Assembly (NCBI RefSeq): GCF_000369525.1 | Contig: NZ_KB850072.1 | Location: 372,001-436,000 of the forward strand | Reading direction: 5' to 3' | Length of the DNA stretch: 64,000 nt | Source of the DNA: Acinetobacter higginsii | GTDB lineage: Bacteria; Pseudomonadota; Gammaproteobacteria; Pseudomonadales; Moraxellaceae | Shown here: positions 28,006-37,846 of the stretch, in pieces | Layout: each line of letters starts with the position of its first letter | Numbering within the stretch: position 1 is the first letter of the stretch | Program-made: the position numbers and the translations under genes | The notes under the pieces: generated by a model | What the model saw: only the letters and a program-made list of their open reading frames with translations | The model's database searches: none | Told to the model about the DNA's origin: nothing

Positions 28006-28830
28006 TTACATAAAGCGAGACAGATCTTCTTCAGGTCGAGCAGTGAGTACTTCGATCCCTGTTTGTGTTACCAAAATCGTATGTTCATATTGAGCAGATA
28101 ACTTGTGATCTTTTGTGACAACCGTCCACTTATCACCTAAAAGTTTGGTTTGCCAAACACCTGCGTTGACCATTGGTTCGATGGTAAAGGTCATGCCAGC
28201 CTCTAGACGCATACCCGTACCTTTTTGGCCATAGTGTAAAACTTGTGGTTCGTCGTGGAAAACATTGCCGATACCATGGCCACAATATTCACGGACAACG
28301 CTGAAACGTTCAGATTCAACATATTGCTGAATGGCATAGCCCACATCACCTAGATATGAACCATCTTTAACAGTTGCCATACCACGATACATCGCTTCCT
28401 GTGCCACTGAACATAAACGATTAGCAAGAATAGATGTTTCACCACCCACGATGTACATCATGTTGGTATCACCGTGATAACCATCTTTAATCACTGTTAC
28501 ATCAATATTAAGAATATCACCGTTCTTTAATGTTTTATTTTCAGAAGGGATGCCGTGACAAACTACATGGTTAACCGAAGTACAAATAGAATGTTGAAAA
28601 GCAGGGCGGCCAGGTGCAGCACCGTAACCTACACAGGCAGGAATCGCGTGTTGAACATTTTCAATATGATTGCGACAGATTGTATCGAGTTCTAGTGTGC
28701 TCACACCCGCTTTAATATGCGGTTTAATCATGTCTAGAACTTCAGCCGCCAATTTCCCTGCAACACGCATCTTTTCAATTTCTTCAGGTGTTTTGATTAA
28801 TCGGCGTGGGGCTGTATAAGTTGTATTCAT
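28006..28830 (-). CDS. map: methionine aminopeptidase, type I
   Basis: The 274-residue enzyme removes the initiator methionine. The two-metal site is visible as HSICTSVNHVVCHG, NIDVTVIKDGYHGDTN (two Asp), YCGHGIG (His), FTIEPMVN (Glu) and EHTILVT (Glu). It is divergent from rpsB, the common order in this group. Length is normal. Confidence 0.96.
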   Translation of the reverse strand: MNTTYTAPRRLIKTPEEIEKMRVAGKLAAEVLDMIKPHIKAGVSTLELDTICRNHIENVQHAIPACVGYGAAPGRPAFQHSICTSVNHVVCHGIPSENKTLKNGDILNIDVTVIKDGYHGDTNMMYIVGGETSILANRLCSVAQEAMYRGMATVKDGSYLGDVGYAIQQYVESERFSVVREYCGHGIGNVFHDEPQVLHYGQKGTGMRLEAGMTFTIEPMVNAGVWQTKLLGDKWTVVTKDHKLSAQYEHTILVTQTGIEVLTARPEEDLSRFM

Positions 28831-28977
28831 GATCTCTAAAAACTTTTGGTAATTTGCAAGTGTCTATGGTATAAATAGCCGCCTATTTTATCAAATGCTT
28901 TTCGTGAATATATTTTACGAAAATATCTGATAACAATAGTCGTAAAAAATCCGCACATATATCGACACATTACTCTG

Positions 28978-29043
28978 GGTGCCTAGCAATAGGTGGAGAA
29001 TGCGGATATATGGAGGCCTAACCCAAACTTTAAGGTAAAGAAA
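28978..29043 (+). promoter_or_regulatory. candidate S2-responsive leader of rpsB
   Basis: The stretch directly ahead of rpsB (GGGTGCCTAGCAATAGGTGG, then GAATGCGGATATATGGAGGC) is GC-richer than the gap around it and can fold. In gammaproteobacteria the rpsB leader is a known autoregulatory site for ribosomal protein S2; assignment here is by position and composition only. Confidence 0.45.
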
Positions 29044-29796
29044 ATGGCAGATTACAACGTAAGCATGCGCGACCTTCTTCAAGCAGGCGCACACTTTGGT
29101 CACCAAACTCGTTTCTGGAACCCAAAAATGCGTCAATACATTTTTGGCGCGCGTAACAAAATTCACATCATCAACCTTGAGCACACTGTTCCTGCGTTAA
29201 ATGATGCTTTGAACTTTGTTAACAATCTTGCAAGCAAAAAGAACAAAGTATTGTTCGTTGGTACTAAACGTGCTGCTTCTAACATCATCCGTGAACAAGC
29301 TCAACGCGCTGGTCAACCATATGTAGATCACCGTTGGTTAGGTGGTATGTTGACGAACTGGAAAACACTTCGCCAATCTATCAACCGTTTAAAAGACCTT
29401 CAAACTCAATCTCAAGACGGTACTTTTGCTAAGCTTACTAAACGTGAAGCTTTAGAGCGTACTCGTGAGATGGAAAAACTTGAACGTGCTTTAGGCGGCG
29501 TTAAGAACATGGGTGGTTTACCTGACGCATTATTTGTAATCGACGTTGATCACGAAGCGATTGCAATCAAAGAAGCGAAAAACTTAGGTATTCCTGTAAT
29601 CGGTATCGTTGATACAAACTCTAACCCAGACAACGTTGATTACGTTATTCCGGGTAACGACGATGCGATTCGTGCAGTAACTTTGTATGCTTCAGCTATG
29701 GCTGATGCGATTCTTGCTGGTAAAGAATACGCTCAATCACAAGCTAATGCACAAGCAAAAGGCGACGATGCTGCGAAAGACGCATCTGAGGCTTAA
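29044..29796 (+). CDS. rpsB: 30S ribosomal protein S2
   Basis: The 250-residue protein begins [21 protein letters not shown] and contains [11 protein letters not shown] and GGMLTNWKT, all typical of S2. An in-frame start 51 bases upstream is rejected because it runs through the leader. It is followed by tsf, in the usual rpsB-tsf order, with a hairpin between them. Confidence 0.98.
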   Translation: MADYNVSMRDLLQAGAHFGHQTRFWNPKMRQYIFGARNKIHIINLEHTVPALNDALNFVNNLASKKNKVLFVGTKRAASNIIREQAQRAGQPYVDHRWLGGMLTNWKTLRQSINRLKDLQTQSQDGTFAKLTKREALERTREMEKLERALGGVKNMGGLPDALFVIDVDHEAIAIKEAKNLGIPVIGIVDTNSNPDNVDYVIPGNDDAIRAVTLYASAMADAILAGKEYAQSQANAQAKGDDAAKDASEA

Positions 29797-29862
29797 TGCG
29801 TTTTGACGCAAGCTTGTCATTTTTGCGACATGTAATGGTGGCAAATTAAAGCGTCGAGAGTG

Positions 29863-29894
29863 CAAACGGCCCAGAGTTTCTTTGGGCCGTTTTT
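29863..29894 (+). terminator. rpsB-tsf intergenic terminator
   Basis: AAACGGCCCAGAG and TTTGGGCCGTTT pair around a short loop and a T run follows. It probably lets only part of transcription reach tsf. Confidence 0.85.
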
Positions 29895-29934
29895 GTTGAA
29901 CAGATTTATTTTCTACCGATTTTAGGAGATCAAC

Positions 29935-30810
29935 ATGACTGCAGTTACTGCGAGCATGGTAAAAGAATTACGTGACCGTACTGGTCTTGCAATGATGGAA
30001 TGCAAAAAAGCATTAACAGAAGCAGGCGGTGACATCGAACTTGCGATTGATAACCTTCGTAAATCAGGTCAAGCAAAAGCTGCTAAAAAAGCAGGTAACA
30101 TTGCTGCTGATGGCGCGATCACTATTATTCAAAACGGTAACAAAGCAATTCTTGTTGAAGTTAACTGTCAAACTGACTTCGTTGCTAAAGACGAAAACTT
30201 CAAAAACTTCTCTGATAAAGTTGCTGCTGCTGCACTTGCTGCAAACGAAACTGATGCTGCGAAAATTGCTGAACTTAAGCTTGAAGACGGCGCGACTGTA
30301 GAAGAAGCTCGTGTTGCACTTGTTCAAAAAATCGGTGAGAACATTCAAGTTCGTCGTGCTCAAATCGTTGAAGGCGAAAACTTGGCTGTTTACAAACACG
30401 GTTTAAAAATCGGTGTTGTTGTTTCTTACACAGGTGATGCTGACACTGGTAAAGGTATTGCAATGCACGTTGCTGCGTTCAACCCAGTTGCTGTAAATGC
30501 TGAAGCTGTTCCAGCTGACTTGATCGCTAAAGAGAAAGAAATTGCTGAAGCGAAAGCATTAGAATCTGGTAAGCCAGCGAACATCGTTGAGAAAATGGTA
30601 ACTGGTTCAGTTGAAAAATACTTGAACGAAGTTGCGCTTGATCGTCAAATGTATGTTATCGACAATGATAAGAAAGTTGCTGATGTATTAAAAGCGACTG
30701 GTACAGTTGTAGCTCAATTCGTTCGTTTCGAAGTGGGTGAAGGTATTGAGAAGAAAGCTGAAATGAGTTTTGCAGAAGAAGTTGCTGCTGCTCAAGCTGC
30801 TGCGAAGTAA
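29935..30810 (+). CDS. tsf: elongation factor Ts
   Basis: The 291-residue factor exchanges GDP for GTP on EF-Tu. It begins with the UBA-like domain ([19 protein letters not shown]) and has the [10 protein letters not shown] core motif that contacts EF-Tu. Length is normal for this group. AGGAG precedes the start. Confidence 0.98.
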   Translation: MTAVTASMVKELRDRTGLAMMECKKALTEAGGDIELAIDNLRKSGQAKAAKKAGNIAADGAITIIQNGNKAILVEVNCQTDFVAKDENFKNFSDKVAAAALAANETDAAKIAELKLEDGATVEEARVALVQKIGENIQVRRAQIVEGENLAVYKHGLKIGVVVSYTGDADTGKGIAMHVAAFNPVAVNAEAVPADLIAKEKEIAEAKALESGKPANIVEKMVTGSVEKYLNEVALDRQMYVIDNDKKVADVLKATGTVVAQFVRFEVGEGIEKKAEMSFAEEVAAAQAAAK

Positions 30811-30822
30811 TTCGTATCTTCT

Positions 30823-30852
30823 AAAAAACCCAGTCATTATGACTGGGTTTTT
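30823..30852 (+). terminator. terminator after tsf
   Basis: AAAAAACCCAGTC-ATTAT-GACTGGGTTTTTT. Confidence 0.94.
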
Positions 30853-30864
30853 TATTGGCTGTAT

Positions 30865-30894
30865 AAAAAGCCCACTATATTGAGTGGGCTTTTA
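30865..30894 (-). terminator. terminator after the NlpE-like gene
   Basis: AAAAGCCCACT-ATATT-GAGTGGGCTTTT lies just beyond the stop codon of the minus-strand lipoprotein gene. Confidence 0.88.
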
Positions 30895-30908
30895 TCGGTA
30901 GAAATAAC

Positions 30909-31385
30909 TTATTCAGCTTCTTTCTTGAGTTCGTATTTGTCAGCTAATTCGCCTGTAATCTCTTTGCCTTCCATATCGAGGGCTTTTAAGTAGCCTTCTG
31001 CAACGAAGTATTTGCGGTTATCACCTGCCTTGTCGAGTTCAATGACAGAAGTGTTCTTGCTGTCAAAAGCGAAGCTACCTTTGCTTTCAAATGCTTTGCC
31101 ATCACCTTTGCCTAAATAAGTCTCTTTGATCTCGTAAGTTTTATCTAGGTTGAGCTTAAGCTCAGTCTTAATCCCTTCGCAATCTGCGCATGGAAGTACA
31201 CCAGTATACGTACCATTCCAGTCTAATGAATTTTCTGCGGTATGTGCACTATCAGCGATGACTTCAGAGCTTGCTTCTGTTGTGGTTGCTGGGGGTGTTT
31301 GCTCATCAGTTTTTGGGGTTTCTGCTTTATTGCATGCAACTAAAAAAATAGATGCCAAAGAAATTGCGATTAGTGATTTTTTCAT
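30909..31385 (-). CDS. NlpE-like lipoprotein
   Basis: The 158-residue protein has a lipoprotein signal ending in the lipobox LVAC (Cys18), a Thr/Pro/Ser-rich linker, and an NlpE N-terminal domain: WNGTYTGVLPCADCEGIKTELKL, with the CxxC pair of the family. NlpE senses copper stress, lipoprotein mislocalisation and surface contact in E. coli. Only the N-terminal domain is present, as in most short homologs. Confidence 0.85.
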   Translation of the reverse strand: MKKSLIAISLASIFLVACNKAETPKTDEQTPPATTTEASSEVIADSAHTAENSLDWNGTYTGVLPCADCEGIKTELKLNLDKTYEIKETYLGKGDGKAFESKGSFAFDSKNTSVIELDKAGDNRKYFVAEGYLKALDMEGKEITGELADKYELKKEAE

Positions 31386-31469
31386 CTTAGATATAACCTT
31401 GTGAAAACATTAATATCCAAGTTATTAGATTTTAAAAAGAAATGGTAGTAAGGGAATGTAAGGGTTATT

Positions 31470-31619
31470 TAACCTTTGGTAAAGCAAGACAAGTTAACCT
31501 TGTCTTGCTTTGAAGCGAGGGTTTGATTTGCAAATGACAAATAGCTTGCCACGACGCTTAATAATCTGGCAGTCAGCACTACGACGTTTTGCACTTTTAA
31601 GGGATGAGCAGACTTTCAT
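31470..31619 (-). CDS. ykgO: 50S ribosomal protein L36, type B, with altered C-terminus
   Basis: The 49-residue frame begins [18 protein letters not shown] and contains [19 protein letters not shown], the body of the zinc-free (type-B, YkgO-like) L36. Family members of this length normally end ...FKARQG at 41 residues. Here the frame reads ARQV and runs nine residues further (ending FTKG). Adding one base after CAAGACA would restore ARQG and a stop, so a single-base deletion, or a sequencing error, probably extended the protein. The gene lies between the NlpE-like gene and tRNA-Gly. Confidence 0.8.
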
Positions 31620-31714
31620 TTTAGGTCTTGATGAATTTGTGTTATGTTATAATATTTCGCTTATTTGAGCATGTAGAGTTAGTCTTATTCTTTGGTGGGG
31701 TAAATGTTAATAAT

Positions 31715-31748
31715 AAAAAAGCCCTTATCTTTCGATAAGGGCTTTTTT
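31715..31748. terminator. terminator after tRNA-Gly
   Basis: AAAAAAGCCCTTATC-TTTC-GATAAGGGCTTTTTT is symmetric and lies six bases beyond the 3' end of the tRNA gene. Confidence 0.9.
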
Positions 31749-31753
31749 GAATC

Positions 31754-31829
31754 TGGAGCGGGAAAGGAGACTCGAACTCCCGACCCCAACCTTGGCAAGG
31801 TTATGCTCTACCAACTGAGCTATTCCCGC
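31754..31829 (-). tRNA. tRNA-Gly (anticodon GCC)
   Basis: The 76-base gene on the minus strand begins GCGGGAATAGCTCAGTTGG, has the anticodon loop TTGCCAA, a GTTCGAGTC T-loop, and ends TTCCCGCTCCA with encoded CCA. The acceptor arms GCGGGAA and TTCCCGC pair fully. Confidence 0.97.
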
Positions 31830-31891
31830 AATAGGACGCATTATAGAGAGTTTCATTCAAGTGTCAACTCTTTATAATGCTAAGTGTTTAA

Positions 31892-33313
31892 TTAATCAGC
31901 ACGTCGCCAGATTGTTCCTTGACGTGTATCTTCCAAAACCACACCTTGATCCAATAAAGACTGGCGAATGCCATCAGCTTGAGCAAAGTCTTTGGCCTTT
32001 TTCGCATCAACACGCTGTTGAATAAAACTTTCAATTTCAGCATCGGAAAGGCTAAGTGCTTCCTGACCAATATCTGATTTTAGGAATTCATCTACATCAT
32101 GCTGAACCAGACCAAGAATGTTGGTTAAATGACGCAGAGTAGAGTAAAGCAGCGTTGCTTGTTCCGCTTGCTCTTCTTTCACCGCGCGATTAAGTTCTTT
32201 ATTCAGTTCGAACAATACCGCCATTGCTTCAGCGGTATTGAAATCATCACACATCGCATTGTTAAAGCGTTCTACAAAGTTTTGCTCTAATGTCTCAACC
32301 GTTTTTTGACCATACACCTGTTGATAGGCTTTAAATGAATGATAAAAACGGCTTAGCGCAGTTTTTGCTTCTTTTAAAGCCACATCAGAGAAGTTAACTG
32401 GGCTGCGATAATGCGAAGACACGATGAAGTAGCGAATCACTTCAGGATGGAATTTCTCCATCACATCGCGAATGGTAAAGAAGTTGCCTAAAGACTTAGA
32501 CATTTTCTCGCCATCAACATTGATGAAACCAACATGCATCCAATAATTAACATATTGTTCACCAGTCGATGCTTCACTTTGTGCGATTTCATTTTCATGA
32601 TGCGGGAACATCAGATCTGAACCACCCCCATGAATATCGAAATGATTGCCTAGGCAGCAAGTCGACATTGCAGAGCATTCAATATGCCAACCTGGGCGGC
32701 CATTACCCCAAGGTGAAGCCCAAGCAGGTTCATTTGCTTTGGCATGTTTCCACAGTACAAAGTCAAAGGGATGTTTCTTTTCAACTTCAACATCCACACG
32801 CTCAGATGCACCCGCTTGCATATCATCCAATTTACGACCAGATAAACGACCGTATTTATTGAACTTGCTCACCTCAAAATAAACATCGCCATTGCTAGCA
32901 GGGTATGCAGCCCCTTTGTCAACCAATGTACCGATCATATTTTGCATTTGATCAATATATTCAGTTGCTTTGGGCGCCTCATCTGGTTCAGCACAACCTA
33001 AGTTAGCCGCATCTTCATTCATTGCCTGAATAAAACGAGCAGTGAGTTGTTGGATGCTTTCACCATTTTCATTGGCGCGGGCAATGATCTTGTCATCGAT
33101 GTCGGTAATGTTGCGAATATAGCGAACTTTCCAACCTTGGCTGCGCAGAAAGCGAATGATGTAGTCAAATGCAACCATAACCCGAGCGTGCCCGATATGA
33201 CAGTAATCGTAAACCGTCATACCACAGACATACATATCGATTTGACCTTCTTTACGTGGGACAAATTCAACTTTTTTACGTTGCTCAGAGTTATATAGAA
33301 CAAAAGGTTGCAT
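31892..33313 (-). CDS. cysS: cysteinyl-tRNA synthetase
   Basis: The 473-residue class I synthetase charges tRNA-Cys. Visible are the zinc-site Cys in [19 protein letters not shown] with the HIGH motif, the [18 protein letters not shown] zinc and adenylate region, and KMSKSLGN. The ATG at 33313 gives the family start [15 protein letters not shown]; an in-frame TTG four codons earlier is less likely. Confidence 0.96.
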   Translation of the reverse strand: MQPFVLYNSEQRKKVEFVPRKEGQIDMYVCGMTVYDYCHIGHARVMVAFDYIIRFLRSQGWKVRYIRNITDIDDKIIARANENGESIQQLTARFIQAMNEDAANLGCAEPDEAPKATEYIDQMQNMIGTLVDKGAAYPASNGDVYFEVSKFNKYGRLSGRKLDDMQAGASERVDVEVEKKHPFDFVLWKHAKANEPAWASPWGNGRPGWHIECSAMSTCCLGNHFDIHGGGSDLMFPHHENEIAQSEASTGEQYVNYWMHVGFINVDGEKMSKSLGNFFTIRDVMEKFHPEVIRYFIVSSHYRSPVNFSDVALKEAKTALSRFYHSFKAYQQVYGQKTVETLEQNFVERFNNAMCDDFNTAEAMAVLFELNKELNRAVKEEQAEQATLLYSTLRHLTNILGLVQHDVDEFLKSDIGQEALSLSDAEIESFIQQRVDAKKAKDFAQADGIRQSLLDQGVVLEDTRQGTIWRRAD

Positions 33314-33423
33314 AAGGGTTTTCAAACACTCTACAAAAATCGTTATTCATCATAACGTATGCACCATATTTCATAAAGTTATCAGCAGAAAAAAGATGGC
33401 TTTCATTTGCAATATTTCTTTAT

Positions 33424-34827
33424 TCAAAACCAATTTGACTCACTGTCCGAAGTTGAACTTTTTTTTGCGAAATAATAATAAATCACAGCCGTTGCCAGAA
33501 TGCCGACCAACCAAGAGATATCAATACCACCTAACATGGTCACGATGTGACCCGTGTAAACTTTACTATGAATAAACGGAAGTTGTAGTAACACGCCCAT
33601 GATATAACAGCCAATGCCGATATGATTCCAGCGGCCATATTTCCCATCTGGATCATATAAGGCGTCAACATCACATTCTTCTTTAGAGATGAAATAGTAG
33701 TCTACAAGGTTAATTGCACTCCAAGGAATGAAGAAGGTGAGTAGGAACAGAATGAATGCTTTAAAGCTGTTTAAAAAAGTATGTTCACCAGCAATTGCGA
33801 TGATTGTAGAAATGGCAACCATAGCCAGTACAATACCTAAACGCGTCATTCTTGAAATTTGATAGCGCGGTTTGAAGCTATTCCAAATGGTTGCAATACA
33901 CATGAAGCATCCATAAGCATTCAGCGTGGAGAGTGTGACCTTACCAAAGGCGATACTGAAATATAAGAACGTAATGATCAGTGCGACGGCGTTCATTCCC
34001 ACGACATATTGCACCTCATTTCCGACAAAGCCGCCTTGTGAAATCTGTGCAATCAATACACCCAAAGTCATGGAAATTTGCGAACTGAGGAGTGAACCTA
34101 AACCAACAGCCAAAAAGACACGGGTGGAGGAGGTGTTTGACGGTAGGTATCTGGAATAATCGGCTACATAAGGACCGAATGAAATTTGCCAAGAGGCCGA
34201 AAGCGAAATTGCTAACAAAAATGAGGACCAGCTAAACTTTTGAACGGCAATTAATTCTGAAAAGTTTGAATGAGTTAAAATTTGAGTCAAAATAATAATA
34301 AAGGCAATTATGCCAATAACGCTTGCAACTTTTCCGACCCAGTGGATTAGGCGATAACCAATGGTGGCAAAGATCACAATAAAAGCCGCATAGATTAAAA
34401 TTCCAGTGCTATTGCTGACATTGATGAGTTGTGCGATCGCTTTACCTGCGAGAACTTCACCCGTGGCTGTAAACCCAATGTACATTAAGCAAACTAAGAG
34501 AATCGGAATGCATGCACCATATACGCCAAATTGCACGCGGCTTGAAATCATTTGAGGAAGGCCAAGTTTGGGACCTTGTGCTGCATGCAATGCCATGACG
34601 ATGGCACCGAAGCATTGGCCAATCAATAAACCGATAATCGACCAAAACACATCACCACCCAGTACAACGGCCAAAGCACCTGTAACGATCGCTGTGATTT
34701 GTAAATTAGCACCAAACCACAGGGTAAATTGGCCGAAAACACTGCCATGTCTTTCGTGTTCTGGAATGAAATCAATACTGCGGTTTTCAATAAATTGATG
34801 TTTTTCTTTCCCATCCACTGAGGTCAT
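33424..34827 (-). CDS. NCS1-family (cytosine/purine-type) permease
   Basis: The 467-residue transporter has about twelve membrane segments and belongs to the NCS1 family (cytosine, allantoin, hydantoin, thiamine precursors). LWFGANLQITAIVTGALA in the first helix and GPKLGLPQMISSRVQFGVYG are typical. The start at 34827 is chosen because CGGAG precedes it at 7-8 bases; a start 12 codons upstream is possible. Inverted repeats in the upstream region suggest a dedicated repressor. Substrate unknown. Confidence 0.85.
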   Translation of the reverse strand: MTSVDGKEKHQFIENRSIDFIPEHERHGSVFGQFTLWFGANLQITAIVTGALAVVLGGDVFWSIIGLLIGQCFGAIVMALHAAQGPKLGLPQMISSRVQFGVYGACIPILLVCLMYIGFTATGEVLAGKAIAQLINVSNSTGILIYAAFIVIFATIGYRLIHWVGKVASVIGIIAFIIILTQILTHSNFSELIAVQKFSWSSFLLAISLSASWQISFGPYVADYSRYLPSNTSSTRVFLAVGLGSLLSSQISMTLGVLIAQISQGGFVGNEVQYVVGMNAVALIITFLYFSIAFGKVTLSTLNAYGCFMCIATIWNSFKPRYQISRMTRLGIVLAMVAISTIIAIAGEHTFLNSFKAFILFLLTFFIPWSAINLVDYYFISKEECDVDALYDPDGKYGRWNHIGIGCYIMGVLLQLPFIHSKVYTGHIVTMLGGIDISWLVGILATAVIYYYFAKKSSTSDSESNWF

Positions 34828-34869
34828 CTTTTTACTCCGTATCCTTGAAGCACTTTTCGTCATAAAAAA

Positions 34870-34890
34870 TACCTAATTATTGCTTAGGTA
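34870..34890. promoter_or_regulatory. inverted repeat in the permease leader
   Basis: TACCTAA and TTAGGTA are exact inverted repeats 7 bases apart, 43 bases upstream of the permease start. Confidence 0.4.
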
Positions 34891-34909
34891 TGATCATGTA
34901 TGATCTTAT

Positions 34910-34927
34910 TTGTATATGTATATACAA
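34910..34927. promoter_or_regulatory. candidate operator TTGTATA-N4-TATACAA
   Basis: A perfect inverted repeat TTGTATA, four bases, TATACAA, lies about 83 bases upstream of the NCS1 permease start. Such TTGTATA half-sites are common for GntR-type repressors. The rest of the 34828-35202 gap is AT-rich with no gene. Confidence 0.5.
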
Positions 34928-35202
34928 CTTGAGTTAATAATAAGCAAGTTTTCCTGTGAAGTATAGAAGGGATCTACGATTAAGAATGAATGTACATATG
35001 CCTAACTAAATTGGGATTCAACATATGGGTGTATAGCCCAAATATTATGAGTCCTATTTCATACTTCATCTCTTCATTTTTCATGAAAACTTATACATTT
35101 AGAAACGTGTATGATTTGCAGATATGTTAGAATCGCCACCATTCTTTTGATTAAAATCATCTACCATCAGGTGGATAGAGTATTATTTTGAGTCAAACTC
35201 AT

Positions 35203-36180
35203 ATGTCACACACTATAGATTTCCAAAAAAGCGCATTAGAAACGTTGCGTGTCGAACAACAAGCCATAGATGTCTTAACTGCGCAAATTGATGAACGCTT
35301 CGATATTGCATGCGAAATCCTTTTGCAATGCCAAGGACGTGTTGTTGTAACTGGTATGGGTAAGTCTGGTCATATCGGTCGTAAAATGGCAGCTACCTTT
35401 GCATCGACTGGAACACCATCTTTCTTTATGCATCCAGGTGAAGCAGGCCATGGTGATCTAGGAATGTTAGTGCGTGGTGATGTACTGATTGCAATTTCTA
35501 ACTCAGGCAAGAGTGATGAAATCATGATGTTAATGCCTTTAATCAAGCATTTAGCTGTGCCTTTAATTACCATTAGTCGGGATAATAAAGGACCAATGCC
35601 TCAAAATGCAGATGTGGCATTGACATTAGGTTTAGCTGACGAGGCTTGTCCTTTAGGCTTAGCACCAACATCAAGCACTACAGCAACATTAGTGTTGGGG
35701 GATGCATTAGCTGTTGCGCTATTAGAAGCACGCGGTTTTACTGCGGATGATTTTGCGCGTTCACATCCAGCTGGAGCCCTAGGTAAACGGTTGCTTTTGC
35801 ATGTGAAGCATTTGATGCATACAGGTTCAGAATTACCAAAGGTTCGCCCAGATACACCAATGAATAAAGTGTTATATGAAATTTCTGATAAGCGTCTGGG
35901 TTTAACCACGATTGTCGATGAAAATGATACCTTATTGGGTATTTTTACCGATGGTGATTTACGTCGTATGATTGACCAGCAACAAGGCTTCGATGTGAAC
36001 TTAGCGGTTTCTGAAGTAATGACTAAAAATCCACTAACGATTTCACAAGAAGCGCGTGCGGTGAAAGCTTTAGAAAAAATGCATGACAGAAAAGTGAATC
36101 AATTTGTAGTTGTTGATGATGCCAATAAAGTGATTGGTGTGATTAGTATGCATGACCTCATTCAGGCAGGAGTAAATTAA
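35203..36180 (+). CDS. kdsD: arabinose-5-phosphate isomerase
   Basis: The 325-residue enzyme turns ribulose-5-phosphate into arabinose-5-phosphate, the first step to Kdo. It has a SIS domain (residues 35-170: VVVTGMGKSGHIGRKMAATFASTGTPS) followed by two CBS domains. The ATG at 35203 is used; an in-frame TTG five codons earlier is possible. It is the first gene of a tight five-gene operon with kdsC 3 bases downstream. Confidence 0.95.
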   Translation: MSHTIDFQKSALETLRVEQQAIDVLTAQIDERFDIACEILLQCQGRVVVTGMGKSGHIGRKMAATFASTGTPSFFMHPGEAGHGDLGMLVRGDVLIAISNSGKSDEIMMLMPLIKHLAVPLITISRDNKGPMPQNADVALTLGLADEACPLGLAPTSSTTATLVLGDALAVALLEARGFTADDFARSHPAGALGKRLLLHVKHLMHTGSELPKVRPDTPMNKVLYEISDKRLGLTTIVDENDTLLGIFTDGDLRRMIDQQQGFDVNLAVSEVMTKNPLTISQEARAVKALEKMHDRKVNQFVVVDDANKVIGVISMHDLIQAGVN

Positions 36181-36183
36181 GCC

Positions 36184-36723
36184 ATGGCATCTTATGCTTT
36201 ACAAGAACAAGCACGTCATTTAAAAGCACTGGTACTTGATGTGGATGGGATTTTAAGCGATGGCTTTGTTACATTAACCAATTCAGGTGATGAGATTAAA
36301 TCATTTGATATCCGTGATGGCTTGGGAATGAAGCTGGTTCAACAAGCGGGTATGAAAGTAATTATTATCACAGGTCGAAAAAGTCAGATTGTTGAAAAAC
36401 GGATGTCTGATCTTGGTGTAGATTTGGTATTCCAAGGACGTGAAGATAAAGGGGTGGCATTGCGTGAAGCTTGTGCTCAATTGGATCTATTGCCCGAAGA
36501 TTGTATTTATATGGGCGATGACTGGCCTGATCTATCTGCATTTGCTATCGCTGGTATGAAAGTTACTGTGCCTAATGGACATGAAGAAGTACGTCGTCGT
36601 GCTAATTTAGTGACCCAAGCGATGGGTGGTCGTGGTGCTGTACGAGAAGTATGCGATATGTTGTTGATGGCAAAAGGTGTTTACCAAGAACTGCTTGAAA
36701 AATATCTTGCTGTACCACATTAA
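36184..36723 (+). CDS. kdsC: 3-deoxy-D-manno-octulosonate 8-phosphate phosphatase
   Basis: The 179-residue HAD-family phosphatase has LVLDVDGILSDGFVT (nucleophile Asp and acid Asp), VIIITGRKS, and GDDWPDLSAF. It removes phosphate from Kdo-8-phosphate. It sits between kdsD and lptC, the standard order linking Kdo synthesis to LPS export. Confidence 0.96.
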   Translation: MASYALQEQARHLKALVLDVDGILSDGFVTLTNSGDEIKSFDIRDGLGMKLVQQAGMKVIIITGRKSQIVEKRMSDLGVDLVFQGREDKGVALREACAQLDLLPEDCIYMGDDWPDLSAFAIAGMKVTVPNGHEEVRRRANLVTQAMGGRGAVREVCDMLLMAKGVYQELLEKYLAVPH

Positions 36724-36762
36724 TATAGTGTTGATTCGCTCAAAGGTTAGGTAACCCTGTTT

Positions 36763-37314
36763 ATGGATACCAAAGTTTTATATGTTGTTGCTGTTGTAGT
36801 CGCTTCTATAAGTGGTGGCTACTATTACTACAGTGGCAAAGCAAAAAAGTTGGATGTTGATTCAGCCAAGAATATGACCTATTCAGCCCAGGGTGTTCAT
36901 TTAACTCAAACTGACGAGCAGGGCAATTTGTATATGCGAGCTGAAGTTAAACAGCTACAACAGAATATGCAACAAAAAACCTCCCAGCTTGATCAACTGA
37001 ATGCGGTGATGTACAAACAGGGCAAACCTGATGCAACATTCTATGCAAAACAAGCAAATGGCTATGATGATAATACTAAAGTCATTTTGCTTGGAGATGT
37101 TGTTGCAACGAAACTGTCCGATCAAGGTAACAAATTAGAGTTTCATACGGATGAACTCACTGGTTACCCAAAAACAAGAGAGCTTGAAACACAACATCAG
37201 GTGATAGTTCAATCACCATCTGCTGAATTTGTGAGTCAAGGTCTTAAGGCTAATTTAAATAATGGTCAATATGAGTTTTATAAAATTCGAGGAAAGTATG
37301 CGCCAAGTTCTTAA
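36763..37314 (+). CDS. lptC: LPS export protein LptC
   Basis: The 183-residue protein has one N-terminal membrane helix (residues 3-21) and a periplasmic LptC/OstA-like domain with the family's NMTYSAQGVHLTQTDEQGNLYM segment. It links the LptBFG exporter to LptA. Its 3' end overlaps the start of lptA by 17 bases. Confidence 0.92.
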   Translation: MDTKVLYVVAVVVASISGGYYYYSGKAKKLDVDSAKNMTYSAQGVHLTQTDEQGNLYMRAEVKQLQQNMQQKTSQLDQLNAVMYKQGKPDATFYAKQANGYDDNTKVILLGDVVATKLSDQGNKLEFHTDELTGYPKTRELETQHQVIVQSPSAEFVSQGLKANLNNGQYEFYKIRGKYAPSS

Positions 37315-37846
37315 TTCCAAATCTCGTTCTACTTTCCTTAAACAACTAAGCTGCGTTGCTGTTGTTGCACTTTCTTCTGCAGCTAGTTTTGCTTTGCCAT
37401 CGGATCGTAACCAACAGCTTTCTTTGGTTGCGGATCGTGCAACCTATAATGATAAAACAGGTATAACGACCTATACAGGCAATGTTGTGATCGAACAAGG
37501 CACCATGAAGCTTCAAGCTGATTCACTTGTTGCAAATTTAAATAGCAAAAAAGAAATTCAAATCATTACGGCCAAAGGTCAGCCAGCAAAGTTCCAGCAG
37601 CAAATGGATACCAATAAGGGCTTAGCTCGAGGTGAAGCACAGACGATCGTGTACAATGCAGATACGGGTATTCTTACTTTAACGGGTAAAGCATACCTTT
37701 ATCAGGATGGCTCAAGCATTCGTGGTAATAGCTTAAAATACAGCATGAATAAAGGTGATGTAGAGGCACAAGGATCTTCAACTAACCGTGTGCAAATTAT
37801 TATTCCACCTTCAAGTTCAAAAAGTTTCCCAGGGGCGCGTGATTAA
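37298..37846 (+). CDS. lptA: LPS periplasmic bridge protein LptA
   Basis: The 182-residue protein has a signal peptide ending AASFA, then an OstA domain with [23 protein letters not shown] and [10 protein letters not shown]. It forms the periplasmic bridge that carries LPS. The start at 37298 is preferred since GAGGAAAGT precedes it; an earlier in-frame ATG lies deeper in lptC. Its stop overlaps the lptB start by one base. Confidence 0.93.
   Translation: MRQVLNSKSRSTFLKQLSCVAVVALSSAASFALPSDRNQQLSLVADRATYNDKTGITTYTGNVVIEQGTMKLQADSLVANLNSKKEIQIITAKGQPAKFQQQMDTNKGLARGEAQTIVYNADTGILTLTGKAYLYQDGSSIRGNSLKYSMNKGDVEAQGSSTNRVQIIIPPSSSKSFPGARD

Noticed and set aside
30029..30463. Long alternative-frame ORFs inside tsf, rpsB, lptB, mutS and other genes.
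   Set aside because: They lie wholly inside well-recognised genes, lack family resemblance and arise from biased codon use in the real frame.
31640..31748. A small RNA on the plus strand from a TATAAT at about 31646 to the hairpin at 31715-31748.
   Set aside because: No matching -35 site at usual spacing, and the hairpin is explained as the tRNA-Gly terminator on the other strand.
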